Made by a program: the position numbers and the translations under genes | Shown: positions 1 to 8,485 of the stretch, one piece after another | Numbering within the stretch: position 1 is the stretch's first letter | How the letters are laid out: every line of letters starts with the position of its first letter | Source of the DNA: an uncultured Eubacteriales bacterium | GTDB lineage: Bacteria; Bacillota; Clostridia; Christensenellales; Aristaeellaceae | Assembly: GCA_902781945.1 (NCBI GenBank) | Contig: CACZLE010000035.1 | Span: forward strand, 1-45,220 | Reading direction: 5' to 3' | DNA: 45,220 nucleotides | The notes under the pieces: model-generated | Seen by the model: the letters and a program-made list of their open reading frames with translations, nothing else | Databases searched by the model: none | Told to the model about the DNA's origin: nothing

Positions 1-106
1 TGTGTTCATTATACTCTTTTCTGCGCCCGGAAACTACGATTTTGTTTCATTTATGGTAGGGCCGTTCACGGCATGAGGATTTCTTTAGAAAGCGCGTACT
101 CTTTTC

Positions 107-2410
107 CTAACGCTTCGAGAATGCGTTTTTCAGCGCGAACAGCAATTTCTGCGGCAAACTCAGCCGCTCGTATAAGGCGCCGTACGCCTCCCGCGCGGCC
201 TTCAAGGCGCCGCGGCGAACGGGGTGCCGCCCATAGCGCAGAGCGCTGACGGCCTCGGCGGTTTCCCGCAGCGGGATGCTGAGCTCCTTGCTCGCCCGCT
301 CCGCAAAGCGCAGGGGCGTGTCCACGGGCCGCATGGGGCTGCGAAGCAGGACCGCGCATTGCAGAATGGCGGTCCAGAGCGCCAGCAGGGCCTTGGCGTC
401 GTCGCCCGCGTGGGCGGCGCGATAGAGGGGCTCCGTGACACGGACGCGCCAGGCCAGCAGGAGCAGCAGCGCCAGAATCAGCAGCAGCCACAGCCAGGGC
501 AGGCGCGGCGGCTGATCCTCCGGCGGCGTGGGAGGCTCGGTGGGCTGGGGCGTGGGGGAAGGCGCATCTTCCTGTGGCGTCGCCGTGGGTGTGGGCTCCG
601 GGGTGGGCGTGGCTTCGGGTGCGGTGGAAGGCGTGGGGCTGGGGGTGCTTTCCGGCGGCTCCGCGGTGGGGGTGGGGGAAGGGGTGGACGAGCTGCCTTC
701 CGGCGGCTGCGGCGTGGGGGTATCCCCGGGAGCGGGCGGCGGCAGGCTGCCGCTGCGGTCCGCGTCCCCCAGGCCCGGGGTGGCGTCGAAGGTCACCCAG
801 CCCAGGCCCTTGAGATAGATTTCCGTCCAGGCGTGGGCGTTGGTGCCGTGCACATTCGTGACGCCGCCGGACTCCGGCTTGACCAGATAGCCCTCCACAT
901 ACCGCGCGGGCAAGCCCGCCATGCGGCTGAGCACCGTCATGGCGGAGGCGAAATAGGTGCAGTAGCCCTGCTTTTCCGCCAGCAGGAACCAGGCCACGAA
1001 GTCCACGTCCGCAGGCGGGGTTTCCACCTCGGTGGTATATCCGAAATTATTGCGCAGGTAATCCCGCAGGGCGACGGCCCGCTGCCAGTCGGTGGCGCAG
1101 TTGGCAGTCACACTTGCCGCGATCTCGTAGATTTCCTGCTGGATATGGACGGGCAGGACGGTATACTGGGCCACGGCTTTTTCGTACAGCGGGTCTTCCA
1201 GGGCCGCGTGCTGCTCCGCCAGGGCAGCCATGCCGCTGTCGGTGGCCTTCATGGGCAGATAGGACACGGTGTACACGTCCCCCGGCTGGAGATTGCGGGT
1301 GATGAAGATCTCGCTGCTCAGGTTGAAGTAGGGCGTCATGCGCGCGCCCGTGGACAGGGCACGCACGCGCTGGGGCGTAAAGAGGGTGCTGGCGCCGCCG
1401 GAGGCGAAATGCACCGTCAGGGCCTGGGCGGGCAGAGAAGCCGCCAGTGGGTAGGCCTTCTGGGTCAATTCGTCCCGCAGGTCCTGCTGCAGGGCGGCGT
1501 TCCAGTAATATCGCCGGGCGCTGATGCTGTCGTACCAGTACGCGCCGGTATAGGCGTCCAGGATGGAGCCGCGCAGATAGGCGGTCTCGCTGGTTTCCAC
1601 CTGCATGATCAGGTCCTCGTTGGGCTCGGGCTCGCCGCCCAGCCGATGGTTGCCCAGGGGCATCCAGCCATCGGATTCCAGGCTGTACCGGGCGCGCTCC
1701 TGCCGGAAGAAGAAGCGATCGTTGATCATCTCCTGCAATTCGTCCGCCAGATGGGCCAGGGTGGGATTCTTGGCGCCCTCCGGCGGCGCGATGAGCACAC
1801 TCAGCACCAGCAGCAGGGCCGCCGCGGCCACCGCCCATGGCGACGTGCGGGGACGATGGCTGGGCGGCGCGCTCTGATAGCTGTACGTATGGGCGTAGAT
1901 CAGCAGCAGGGCGGGCAGCACGGGCAGCATGTACAGGCTTTCATGCCGGAGGCCCATCATCCATTCGGTGCTCAGGATGCCCGCCACGATGGTCACGGGC
2001 AGCGCGGCGTCGATGTCCGGGCTGGACAGGGCGTCGCAGAACAGGGTGAGATAGACCGCCAATTGCAGGCACAGCCAGTCGCCGTGCAGGACGGTGGCCA
2101 GGGGCAGATCCCGCAGCAGGAGCAGCAAGGCCCGGCCCAGGGTCAGCGTTTGCCGGAAAAAGCCCCGGCCCAGGATGAACAGCACGATCTGTATCAGGAT
2201 CATCGTCCCCAGCGCCAGGGGCAACAGGCGGCGCTTGAGGCTCAGGGCGGCGCAGCACAGGGCCGCCGCGGCGCAGATCAGGACGTAGCGCGGCAGCAGA
2301 AAATGAAGCCCGGCCCCGCACAGCAGCGGCATGCCCAGGCCCAATGCCAGCAGCCAGGCGATCAGCGCCCGCAGCAGGGCGGAGGGCAGTTTTTTACGCA
2401 GGCGTAACAT
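107..2410 (-). CDS. Membrane-anchored transglutaminase-like protein (TgpA type)
   Basis: This 767-residue protein is the last gene of a moxR-DUF58-transglutaminase operon. The N-terminal ~200 residues are a run of hydrophobic membrane segments. An extracytoplasmic transglutaminase-like domain follows, with the full catalytic triad visible: Cys484 in QGYCTYFASAM, His526 in NAHAWTEIY and Asp542 in TFDATPG. Residues ~550-640 form a linker made almost only of Pro, Thr, Ser and Glu, then a Leu-rich membrane segment (LPWLWLLLILALLLLLAW) and a cytoplasmic tail of ~110 residues. The start ATG follows GGAGGTGTGTT and overlaps the DUF58 gene by 17 bp, so translation is probably coupled. Family members are thought to act as cysteine proteases or cross-linkers at the cell surface; the substrate here is unknown. 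Confidence 0.9.
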   Translation of the reverse strand: MLRLRKKLPSALLRALIAWLLALGLGMPLLCGAGLHFLLPRYVLICAAAALCCAALSLKRRLLPLALGTMILIQIVLFILGRGFFRQTLTLGRALLLLLRDLPLATVLHGDWLCLQLAVYLTLFCDALSSPDIDAALPVTIVAGILSTEWMMGLRHESLYMLPVLPALLLIYAHTYSYQSAPPSHRPRTSPWAVAAAALLLVLSVLIAPPEGAKNPTLAHLADELQEMINDRFFFRQERARYSLESDGWMPLGNHRLGGEPEPNEDLIMQVETSETAYLRGSILDAYTGAYWYDSISARRYYWNAALQQDLRDELTQKAYPLAASLPAQALTVHFASGGASTLFTPQRVRALSTGARMTPYFNLSSEIFITRNLQPGDVYTVSYLPMKATDSGMAALAEQHAALEDPLYEKAVAQYTVLPVHIQQEIYEIAASVTANCATDWQRAVALRDYLRNNFGYTTEVETPPADVDFVAWFLLAEKQGYCTYFASAMTVLSRMAGLPARYVEGYLVKPESGGVTNVHGTNAHAWTEIYLKGLGWVTFDATPGLGDADRSGSLPPPAPGDTPTPQPPEGSSSTPSPTPTAEPPESTPSPTPSTAPEATPTPEPTPTATPQEDAPSPTPQPTEPPTPPEDQPPRLPWLWLLLILALLLLLAWRVRVTEPLYRAAHAGDDAKALLALWTAILQCAVLLRSPMRPVDTPLRFAERASKELSIPLRETAEAVSALRYGRHPVRRGALKAAREAYGALYERLSLPQKLLFALKNAFSKR

Positions 2411-3533
2411 AACACACCTCCACCAGGCTTTGCTGCAATTGAGCCACGTAGGGCCGGTCCTCCGGGGCTTCCGGCGTAAAGGTAATATAGTAGAAGCGGG
2501 CGCTGGGCCCCATGCGGCGGATATGCCGCACGCCCTCCACGATGCCTGCGTCCAGGCGGGTGGTGACGATCACGGTGGCCCCGGTGCGGCGCATGCGGCG
2601 CAGCTCCGCCCCCAGCACGCGGGAAAATTCGATCCCCCCCGCAAAGGGCTGACGGGCCAGCATCTCGGAAAGCAGGGCCACGCTGCCGCCCCGGTCGCTG
2701 AGAAATTCGTTGGCGGCCTGCCCGTAGAGGGGCACCCGCACGGGGGCGTCCGACCGGGCCTGGATCTCCGCCACGGACAGGGCGGTTTCGCACAGGGCGT
2801 CCCGCAGGGCGGCGGCTTGCTCCGGCAGGCCCGCCGGGGCGGCGCAATCCAGCAGGATCAGGGTGTCCGGCGGGGCAGGGGTCTCAAATTTGCGCACGGT
2901 CAGTTCCCGCTTGCGGGCGGTCAGCTTCCAATGCACGCGCTTGAGGGCGTCCCCGGCGCGATAGGCCCGGGTGTCCTCCGGGCTGGACAGATCCTCCGTG
3001 ATGCGGTTCTGGGCGGGGCCCCCTTCCTCTCCCTGCAAAAAGCGCAGGGGAGCGACCTCGAAGCTCCGGGGCAGCACCAGCAGGGCGGCGGAGGCCTCCT
3101 TGCAGGGCAGGGAAAAGCGGAACAGCCCCAGGATATCGCTGATGAACGCCTGGTCCACGCCCACCCGGGTCTCGCCCACATGGGGGACGGTGAATTCCAG
3201 TTCCAGGCTGGCGCTGCCGTGGCGCAGGGGCAAAAGGTGCTCCTCCGCCCCGCCGCCGACGCTTAAGGTCAGCGCCACCGGCGCGACGGGCGCAAAGCCG
3301 TGCTGATGCAGCCGGACCCGCAGCCGGGCTTTTTCGCCCCGGGGCAATTGCGCGGGCGCGGCCTGGCAGCTGACGGACAGGGTGCGGCGGGCGATCAGCA
3401 GGGTGATCAGGGAAAACAGCAGCGCCAGCACAGCAAACACGGCGGACAGATAAAACATCCGTCCGCCCAGGGAAAGTCCGCTGTATAAGGCGCCTGCCGC
3501 GATGATCAGCAGGGCGCGGCCCCGCCCGGTCAT
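2394..3533 (-). CDS. DUF58 domain protein
   Basis: This 379-residue protein has two N-terminal membrane segments (about residues 8-22 and 27-48) and then a soluble region. The DUF58 signature YRAGDALKRVHWKLTARKRE lies at residues 191-210, and a vWA-like fold follows (DTLILLD). The start ATG overlaps the moxR stop by 4 bp (ATGA), and the 3' end overlaps the transglutaminase gene by 17 bp. DUF58 proteins are regularly encoded between a MoxR ATPase and a transglutaminase or vWA protein. They are thought to be clients or adaptors of the ATPase in assembling or activating cell-surface proteins. No enzymatic residues are recognised. Confidence 0.9.
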   Translation of the reverse strand: MTGRGRALLIIAAGALYSGLSLGGRMFYLSAVFAVLALLFSLITLLIARRTLSVSCQAAPAQLPRGEKARLRVRLHQHGFAPVAPVALTLSVGGGAEEHLLPLRHGSASLELEFTVPHVGETRVGVDQAFISDILGLFRFSLPCKEASAALLVLPRSFEVAPLRFLQGEEGGPAQNRITEDLSSPEDTRAYRAGDALKRVHWKLTARKRELTVRKFETPAPPDTLILLDCAAPAGLPEQAAALRDALCETALSVAEIQARSDAPVRVPLYGQAANEFLSDRGGSVALLSEMLARQPFAGGIEFSRVLGAELRRMRRTGATVIVTTRLDAGIVEGVRHIRRMGPSARFYYITFTPEAPEDRPYVAQLQQSLVEVCYVTPA

Positions 3534-4483
3534 AGGCCGCGGCCCGGCACGGGAATGGAATCCAGCAGCGCCGAGAGCAGCTTTTCAGCGCTTTGCCCCT
3601 TCATCCGCGCCTCGGGGGAGAGCACCAGCCTGTGGCTCAGCACGGGCAGGGCCATGCGGCGCACGTCGTCGGGCAGCACATAATCCCGGGCGCTCAGCAC
3701 GGCGCAGGCCTGGGCCGCCCGCAGCAGGGCGATGCCGCCCCGGGGCGATACGCCCAGAGCCAGCTGGGGATGATTGCGGGTGACGGCGGCGATGGAGGCC
3801 ACATAGGAGCGCACCTCCGGGCTGCAATACACCGTGCCCACCTGCTCCTGCATGGCCAGCACATCCTGGGCGCTGCAAATGCTCTGCAGGGTGGCGAGGG
3901 GCGACACCTGGCCGCTGTAGCGCTCCAGCACGTCCATTTCTTCCTCTATTGTGGGATAGCCGATGGTGATGCGCAGGAAAAACCGGTCCATCTGGGCCTC
4001 GGGCAGGGGATAGGTGCCCACGAAATCCACAGGGTTCTGGGTGGCCAGCACCATAAAGGGCCGCGGCAGGGGATGGGTGACGCCGTCCACGGTCACCTGG
4101 CCCTCCTCCATCACCTCCAGCAGGCTCGATTGGGTGCGGGGGGAGGTGCGGTTGATTTCGTCCGCCAATATGATCTGGCTCATCACCGCCCCGGGCTTGA
4201 ATTCCATCTGCCCCGTGGCCAGACTGGGCATGGTGAAGCCCGTGATGTCGCTGGGCATCACGTCCGGGGTGAATTGAATGCGCTTGAAGGTGCAGCTGAG
4301 GGACCGGGCCAGGGCCGCCACCAGGGTGGTTTTGCCCACGCCGGGCACGTCCTCGATGAGCACGTGGCCCCGGCACAAAAGGGCGATCAGGGCCAATTCG
4401 ATGGCCTCGTCCTTGCCCACGATGACCCGGCGGATGTTCTGCTGCAAAGCATATACAATGGAACGAACCTGTTCTTGCTGCAT
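3530..4483 (-). CDS. MoxR-family AAA+ ATPase
   Basis: The product is a 317-residue AAA+ ATPase of the MoxR class. Walker A is DVPGVGKTT (residues 45-53), Walker B is IILADEINR (about 104-112), and the C-terminal lid domain carries the SPRGG sensor motif. The reading frame extends upstream to 4546, but I chose the ATG at 4483 because AAGGAG lies 4-10 bases before it and because a good promoter (TTGCAA-17-TATACT) covers 4518-4546, so the longer start would lie outside the transcript. It is the first gene of the operon with the DUF58 and transglutaminase proteins. MoxR proteins act as chaperone-like ATPases for vWA/DUF58 partners; the precise role here is inferred from context. Confidence 0.93.
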   Translation of the reverse strand: MQQEQVRSIVYALQQNIRRVIVGKDEAIELALIALLCRGHVLIEDVPGVGKTTLVAALARSLSCTFKRIQFTPDVMPSDITGFTMPSLATGQMEFKPGAVMSQIILADEINRTSPRTQSSLLEVMEEGQVTVDGVTHPLPRPFMVLATQNPVDFVGTYPLPEAQMDRFFLRITIGYPTIEEEMDVLERYSGQVSPLATLQSICSAQDVLAMQEQVGTVYCSPEVRSYVASIAAVTRNHPQLALGVSPRGGIALLRAAQACAVLSARDYVLPDDVRRMALPVLSHRLVLSPEARMKGQSAEKLLSALLDSIPVPGRGL

Positions 4484-4517
4484 AAAAGCTCCTTGAAAAT
4501 GACGTTTTCCACCTGTC

Positions 4518-4546
4518 AGTATAGCGTAAAAAACGGAATTTTGCAA
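4518..4546 (-). promoter_or_regulatory. Sigma-A promoter of the moxR operon
   Basis: On the minus strand, TTGCAA (4541-4546) and TATACT (4518-4523) are separated by 17 bp. It lies 35 bp before the chosen moxR ATG and decides that start. Confidence 0.75.
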
Positions 4547-4608
4547 TATTTTCGTAAAAGGAATGAAACATTTACATTCTGTTCACAGGCATATTGTGCC
4601 CGAGGAGC

Positions 4609-4639
4609 AAAAAAATAGCCTCCTCCGTTTGGAAGAGGC
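4609..4639 (-). terminator. Rho-independent terminator after the small membrane protein
   Basis: On the minus strand a 9-bp stem (4618-4626 with 4631-4639, one mismatch) with a 4-base loop is followed by a run of seven T. It separates the 137-residue protein gene from the moxR promoter. Confidence 0.8.
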
Positions 4640-4646
4640 AGAATGG

Positions 4647-5060
4647 TCACACGATCACCGACACAACGACAAACACCACACAGCAGAACAGATCGGCCCC
4701 CAGGATGCAGAGGTCCTTTTCCGGGTCGTCCAGATCCTCAAAGGTTACCTGGGGCTGTTCGTCCACGTAATCGATGATGTCCCCCGCCATGCGCCGGGGC
4801 TTTTTGCGGGGGTTGACGCGCATCATCATCAATTTGGGCAATTTGATGCCGTCCAGCCGCAGATAGGCGATCCAGCTGAGGATGGCGAAGGCGATGCCGC
4901 CCAGCAGCATCACGGTGGGCAGAATGACCCGGCCCGCCGATTTAGAATAGAAGAAATTGATGAGCAGCAGCAGGCACAGGGCCAATAAAAACCGGGTGAA
5001 GGTCATATAGATGAAGGGCCGGAGCATGTAGGGCTGTATTTTATCCCGCCATTTTTTCAT
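4647..5060 (-). CDS. Small membrane protein of unknown function
   Basis: This 137-residue protein is not recognised. It begins with a basic stretch (MKKWRDKIQPYMLRPF), has two membrane segments at about residues 18-36 and 46-66, a cytoplasmic loop rich in Lys/Arg (VNPRKKPRR) and then Asp/Glu (DLDDPEKD), and a third very hydrophobic segment at the extreme C-terminus (CCVVFVVVSVIV). The start has a GGAAGG site and its own promoter. It is transcribed alone towards the moxR operon, from which a terminator divides it, so a functional link is only positional. Confidence 0.75.
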   Translation of the reverse strand: MKKWRDKIQPYMLRPFIYMTFTRFLLALCLLLLINFFYSKSAGRVILPTVMLLGGIAFAILSWIAYLRLDGIKLPKLMMMRVNPRKKPRRMAGDIIDYVDEQPQVTFEDLDDPEKDLCILGADLFCCVVFVVVSVIV

Positions 5061-5086
5061 GATTACACCTTCCTTTCGCTTCTTTT

Positions 5087-5115
5087 ACTATACCGATATG
5101 GGAGAAGAAAAGCAA
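5087..5115 (-). promoter_or_regulatory. Promoter of the 137-residue membrane protein gene
   Basis: On the minus strand, TTGCTT (5110-5115) and TATAGT (5087-5092) are 17 bp apart, 27 bp before the ATG at 5060. Confidence 0.65.
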
Positions 5116-5226
5116 TAGAAAACACAAAATTGAATTTTAGACCCTCTAAAAATTCAAAAACAAAACATTCTGATCACAAAAAATGAAAAATTTGCAATTT
5201 TCTTTGTATTTCAGATGTATTTCCAC

Positions 5227-5255
5227 TTGACGCGGGGGGATGCCTTGATTATAAT
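5227..5255 (+). promoter_or_regulatory. Promoter of the oligopeptide importer operon
   Basis: TTGACG (5227-5232) and TATAAT (5250-5255) are separated by 17 bp, 46 bp before the ATG at 5302. The stretch between the two divergent promoters (about 5116-5226) is very AT-rich and holds no gene. Confidence 0.8.
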
Positions 5256-5301
5256 ATCTGCTATACATCCGGTGATGTAAATTATTTTAGGAGGAAGAAA
5301 C

Positions 5302-7212
5302 ATGAAGAAGCTGCTTTCCCTCGTGTTGGTGCTGTGCATGATGGCGTCCCTGGCGGTCGTCGCCCATGCCGATGAAATCACCGACTATGTGGACTACCAG
5401 CTGCAGCGCAGCGAAGTTGAGTATTGGTGCATCCAGCATTCCCAGGGCGCTGTTGACCTGAACGTGCTGTGCAACTGCATCGACGGTCTGCTGACCAACG
5501 ACAACTATGGCAACCTGATCGCCTGCGTGGCCAAGGATTGGTCCACCGACGACGGCACCAACTGGACCTTCAACCTCCGCGACGACGTCGTGTGGGTCGA
5601 CTATGAAGGCAACGAGATGGCTGCCCTGACCAGTGAAGACTTCCTGTGGGGCCTGGAGTTCACCCTGAACTACGCCAAGAACGAGGCCGCCAACACCTCC
5701 ATGCCCATCGAAATGATCCAGGGCGCGGGCGACTACTATGAGTACACCAAGACCCTGGCCGAGAGCGACAAGCAGGCCGCTTTGGATCTGGGCCTGGACA
5801 AGTTCCTGGAGATGGTCGGCGTTGCGACTCCCGATGATTACACCATCGTGTACACCTGCACCGCTCCTCTGGGCTACTTCCCCACTGTTGCCACCTACTC
5901 CTGCCTGAGCCCCATCAGCGGCGCTCTGCTGGAAGAGATCGGCGCAGACGGCTATCGCAATGTGACCTTCGATACCCTGTGGTACAATGGTCCTTACTAT
6001 GTGAGCGAGTTCGTGGATCGCTCCTTCAAGGTCTTCACTGCCAACCCCTTCTACTACAATAAGGAAGATAAGCTGTTCAACACCGTCACCGTGCAGATGG
6101 TCGAATCTGCTGACCAGGCCTTCCTGCTGTACGAAGCCGGCGACATTGACCGTTATGAGCTGAACCAGGCCAACCTGACCGCCATCTATAACGATCCCGC
6201 CGATAAGTTCCATGACTACCTGATTGAAGCCCGTCCCACCAAGTATTCTTATCAGTGGCACTTTAACTATAACCGTAAGGATGAGAATGGTGATCCCGAT
6301 AAGCAGTGGAACACCGCCATTGCCAACGAGAACTTCCGCAAGGCCTGGTACTGGGGCCTGGATATGACCGACTATCTGGCCCGCACCAACTTCATCAATC
6401 CTCAGTCCTGCCAGAACTACGCTTATACTGCCAACGGCGTGGTCACCATGTCTGATGGCCGCGACTACACCGCCGTGGTTCGCGAGAAGCTGGGCCTGGA
6501 GTATGATGCTGAAAAATATAGCCGCTTTGACGCTGATAAGGCTGCTGGCTATGTAGCCGCCGCCAAGGAAGAGCTGACTGCCGCTGGCGTTGAACTGCCT
6601 GTTAAGGCCCATTATTTCATTCAGGCTGGCAATCAGACTGCTTTGGATAGCGCTGAAGTGCTGAAGCAGGTTATTGAAGCCAATTTGGGTGATATTGTGG
6701 AATTGGTTATTGATACCTATGTAACCAACTTCTCTCAGGAAGTCCGCAATCCTCATCTGCAGTCCTTCCAGATCAACGGCTGGGGCGCTGACTTCGGCGA
6801 TCCCGTCAACTTCATCGGTCAGGAGACCTATGCGGATGACAACGCCTACTATTCTCAGTACTATTCCAACATCAACGAAGTGTCTGCTGACACCGTGCTG
6901 GCCGGCGCTGACGAGCTGATCGCCGCCTATCAGGAGTTCACCGCTCTGGAGAAGGCTGCCGCCGCCATCAACGATGATCTGGATGCCCGTTATGAAGGTT
7001 TCGCGGAAGCTGAAGCCTGCATGATCGATCATGCGTTGCTGATCCCCTGCTACTATAACGTGGGCTGGATCCTGAGCAAGGTCAATCCCTACAGCCAGGT
7101 GTACTGCGCTTACGGCATGATGACCTATCGTTACGTCAACTATGAGACCAACGATGCCGGTTACACCACCGCCGAAATCGCTGATCTGAAGGCTGCTTAC
7201 GAAGCCAAGTAA
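5302..7212 (+). CDS. Peptide ABC transporter substrate-binding protein
   Basis: The product is a 636-residue extracytoplasmic solute-binding protein of the OppA/DppA family (SBP_bac_5). It has a classical signal peptide (MKKLLSLVLVLCMMASLAVVAHA, shown here as positions 1-23) ending at AHA before DE; no lipobox is obvious, so anchoring is unclear. AGGAGG precedes the start. Downstream lie two permeases and a fused double ATPase, making a complete importer. A hairpin after the stop (7231-7262) probably lets this gene be expressed above the rest. The stretch from about 6230 to 6760 uses many T-ending codons, unlike the C-ending codons on both sides, which could reflect intragenic recombination. 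Peptide uptake is inferred from family; the ligand is not predictable. Confidence 0.92.
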   Translation: MKKLLSLVLVLCMMASLAVVAHADEITDYVDYQLQRSEVEYWCIQHSQGAVDLNVLCNCIDGLLTNDNYGNLIACVAKDWSTDDGTNWTFNLRDDVVWVDYEGNEMAALTSEDFLWGLEFTLNYAKNEAANTSMPIEMIQGAGDYYEYTKTLAESDKQAALDLGLDKFLEMVGVATPDDYTIVYTCTAPLGYFPTVATYSCLSPISGALLEEIGADGYRNVTFDTLWYNGPYYVSEFVDRSFKVFTANPFYYNKEDKLFNTVTVQMVESADQAFLLYEAGDIDRYELNQANLTAIYNDPADKFHDYLIEARPTKYSYQWHFNYNRKDENGDPDKQWNTAIANENFRKAWYWGLDMTDYLARTNFINPQSCQNYAYTANGVVTMSDGRDYTAVVREKLGLEYDAEKYSRFDADKAAGYVAAAKEELTAAGVELPVKAHYFIQAGNQTALDSAEVLKQVIEANLGDIVELVIDTYVTNFSQEVRNPHLQSFQINGWGADFGDPVNFIGQETYADDNAYYSQYYSNINEVSADTVLAGADELIAAYQEFTALEKAAAAINDDLDARYEGFAEAEACMIDHALLIPCYYNVGWILSKVNPYSQVYCAYGMMTYRYVNYETNDAGYTTAEIADLKAAYEAK

Positions 7213-7230
7213 TCATCACGCAAATCTTTT

Positions 7231-7262
7231 CTCCGGGCAGTCCCTGCGGGGGCTGCCCGGAG
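7231..7262 (+). terminator. Intercistronic hairpin after the binding-protein gene
   Basis: A perfect 10-bp stem CTCCGGGCAG / CTGCCCGGAG with a 12-base loop lies between the binding protein and permease genes. No T-run follows, so it is more likely a partial attenuator or mRNA 3'-end stabiliser than a full terminator. Confidence 0.65.
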
Positions 7263-7417
7263 ATCCGAAGATTTTGAACACCGTATGCTCCTGCGCAGGG
7301 CAAGAGGAATATAAACCTGCCCGGGATCATGCGGTGCATCAAAAAACGTTTTTCGGATGATGGGGTTATCCGAAGGGAAACGCCATGATCCCATTTTTTT
7401 TACAGGAGGCGGGAGAC

Positions 7418-8485
7418 GTGCTCAAATATACTTTGAAACGGCTTTTGCAATCGGTCTTGACGGTGCTGCTCATCGTGTCCATCGTGTTCCTGCTCATGCG
7501 CCTGCTGCCCACGGACTATTATTTCCGTGAGGACGAGTTGATGAAATTTACGGATGAGCAGAAGAATGAGCGCTTGGAGGCGGAAGGCCTGTTGGACCCC
7601 CCGCTGGTGCAGCTGGGCAACTTCTTCCGCAATATGATCCAGTACCAAATCACCAAGGGCAAATCCGTGGTCAAGGCATACGCCCTGGATCAGTATATCA
7701 GCGCAAAGCTGAAGGGCGAGACCATCGAACTGGCCAAGGGACAGAAAGCCGGATGGGTCTTTAACCTGGGCATGTCCCGCCGCATCTCCGCCGGTCAGCC
7801 CGTGCAGAAGGTCATAGCCGAAAAAATGGGCGTCTCCATGCAGATCGGCCTCATTTCCCTGGCCATCTCCCTGGTGCTGGGCGTGGTGCTGGGCGTCTTG
7901 CAGGCGCGGTACAAGGATGGCTTGCTGGATCACATCGGAACCGGCTATACCGTGTTCATCAACGCTGTGCCGCACCTGGTCAGCTATTCCCTGATCCTGA
8001 TCTTTGGCAACCAGGTGCTGGGCCTGCCCGCCGTGTACAAATCTCGCGATCCCGCCATCTCCCTGATCATGCCCATCGTCTGCCTGGCCCTGGCCTCCAC
8101 CGCCGGCTACATGCTGTGGATGCGCCGTTACATGGTAGATGAGCTGAACAAGGATTATATCCGCCTGGCCAAGCTCAAGGGCCTGTCCACCACCAAGGTC
8201 ATGTTCCGCCACGTGCTGAAAAACGCCTTCGTGCCTCTGGCTCAGTATCTACCCTATTCCATCCTGCTCACCGTGGGCGGTTCTCTGCTGGTGGAGAGCT
8301 TCTTCGCCATTCCCGGCATGGGTCCGCTGCTGAGCAACGCCATTCCCCGCTATGACCTGAACCTGGTGCAGGCCATCGTTATGTTCTATGCGTCCCTGGG
8401 CGTCATCGGCGTGTTCCTGGGCGATATCCTGATGTGCCTGTTCGATCCTCGCATCAAGCTGACCGGAAAGGGGGATGTGCGCTGA
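7418..8485 (+). CDS. Peptide ABC transporter permease (OppB/DppB type)
   Basis: The product is a 355-residue inner-membrane permease. The frame opens at an ATG at 7385, but the GTG at 7418 is preferred because AGGAGG at 7404-7409 sits 8 bases before it and because the protein then begins MLKYTLKRLLQSVLTVLL, the normal N-terminus of this family. After the first membrane segment there is an external insert (about residues 35-130), then a five-helix core. The EAA loop is visible around IRLAKLKGLSTTKVMFRHVL, where the ATPase docks. The stop codon overlaps the next start by one base (TGATG), so it is co-translated with the partner permease. Confidence 0.92.
   Translation: MLKYTLKRLLQSVLTVLLIVSIVFLLMRLLPTDYYFREDELMKFTDEQKNERLEAEGLLDPPLVQLGNFFRNMIQYQITKGKSVVKAYALDQYISAKLKGETIELAKGQKAGWVFNLGMSRRISAGQPVQKVIAEKMGVSMQIGLISLAISLVLGVVLGVLQARYKDGLLDHIGTGYTVFINAVPHLVSYSLILIFGNQVLGLPAVYKSRDPAISLIMPIVCLALASTAGYMLWMRRYMVDELNKDYIRLAKLKGLSTTKVMFRHVLKNAFVPLAQYLPYSILLTVGGSLLVESFFAIPGMGPLLSNAIPRYDLNLVQAIVMFYASLGVIGVFLGDILMCLFDPRIKLTGKGDVR

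Noticed and set aside
224..2407. Long plus-strand frame of 727 codons opposite the transglutaminase gene
   Set aside because: It is rich in Gly, Arg and Gln, has no domain, and lies opposite a gene with a clear catalytic triad; it is a GC-driven shadow. The same applies to plus-strand frames at 13474-16218, 20146-22734, 27049-29508, 29480-32278 and 32085-35198, and minus-strand frames at 5287-7032 and 9476-11557.
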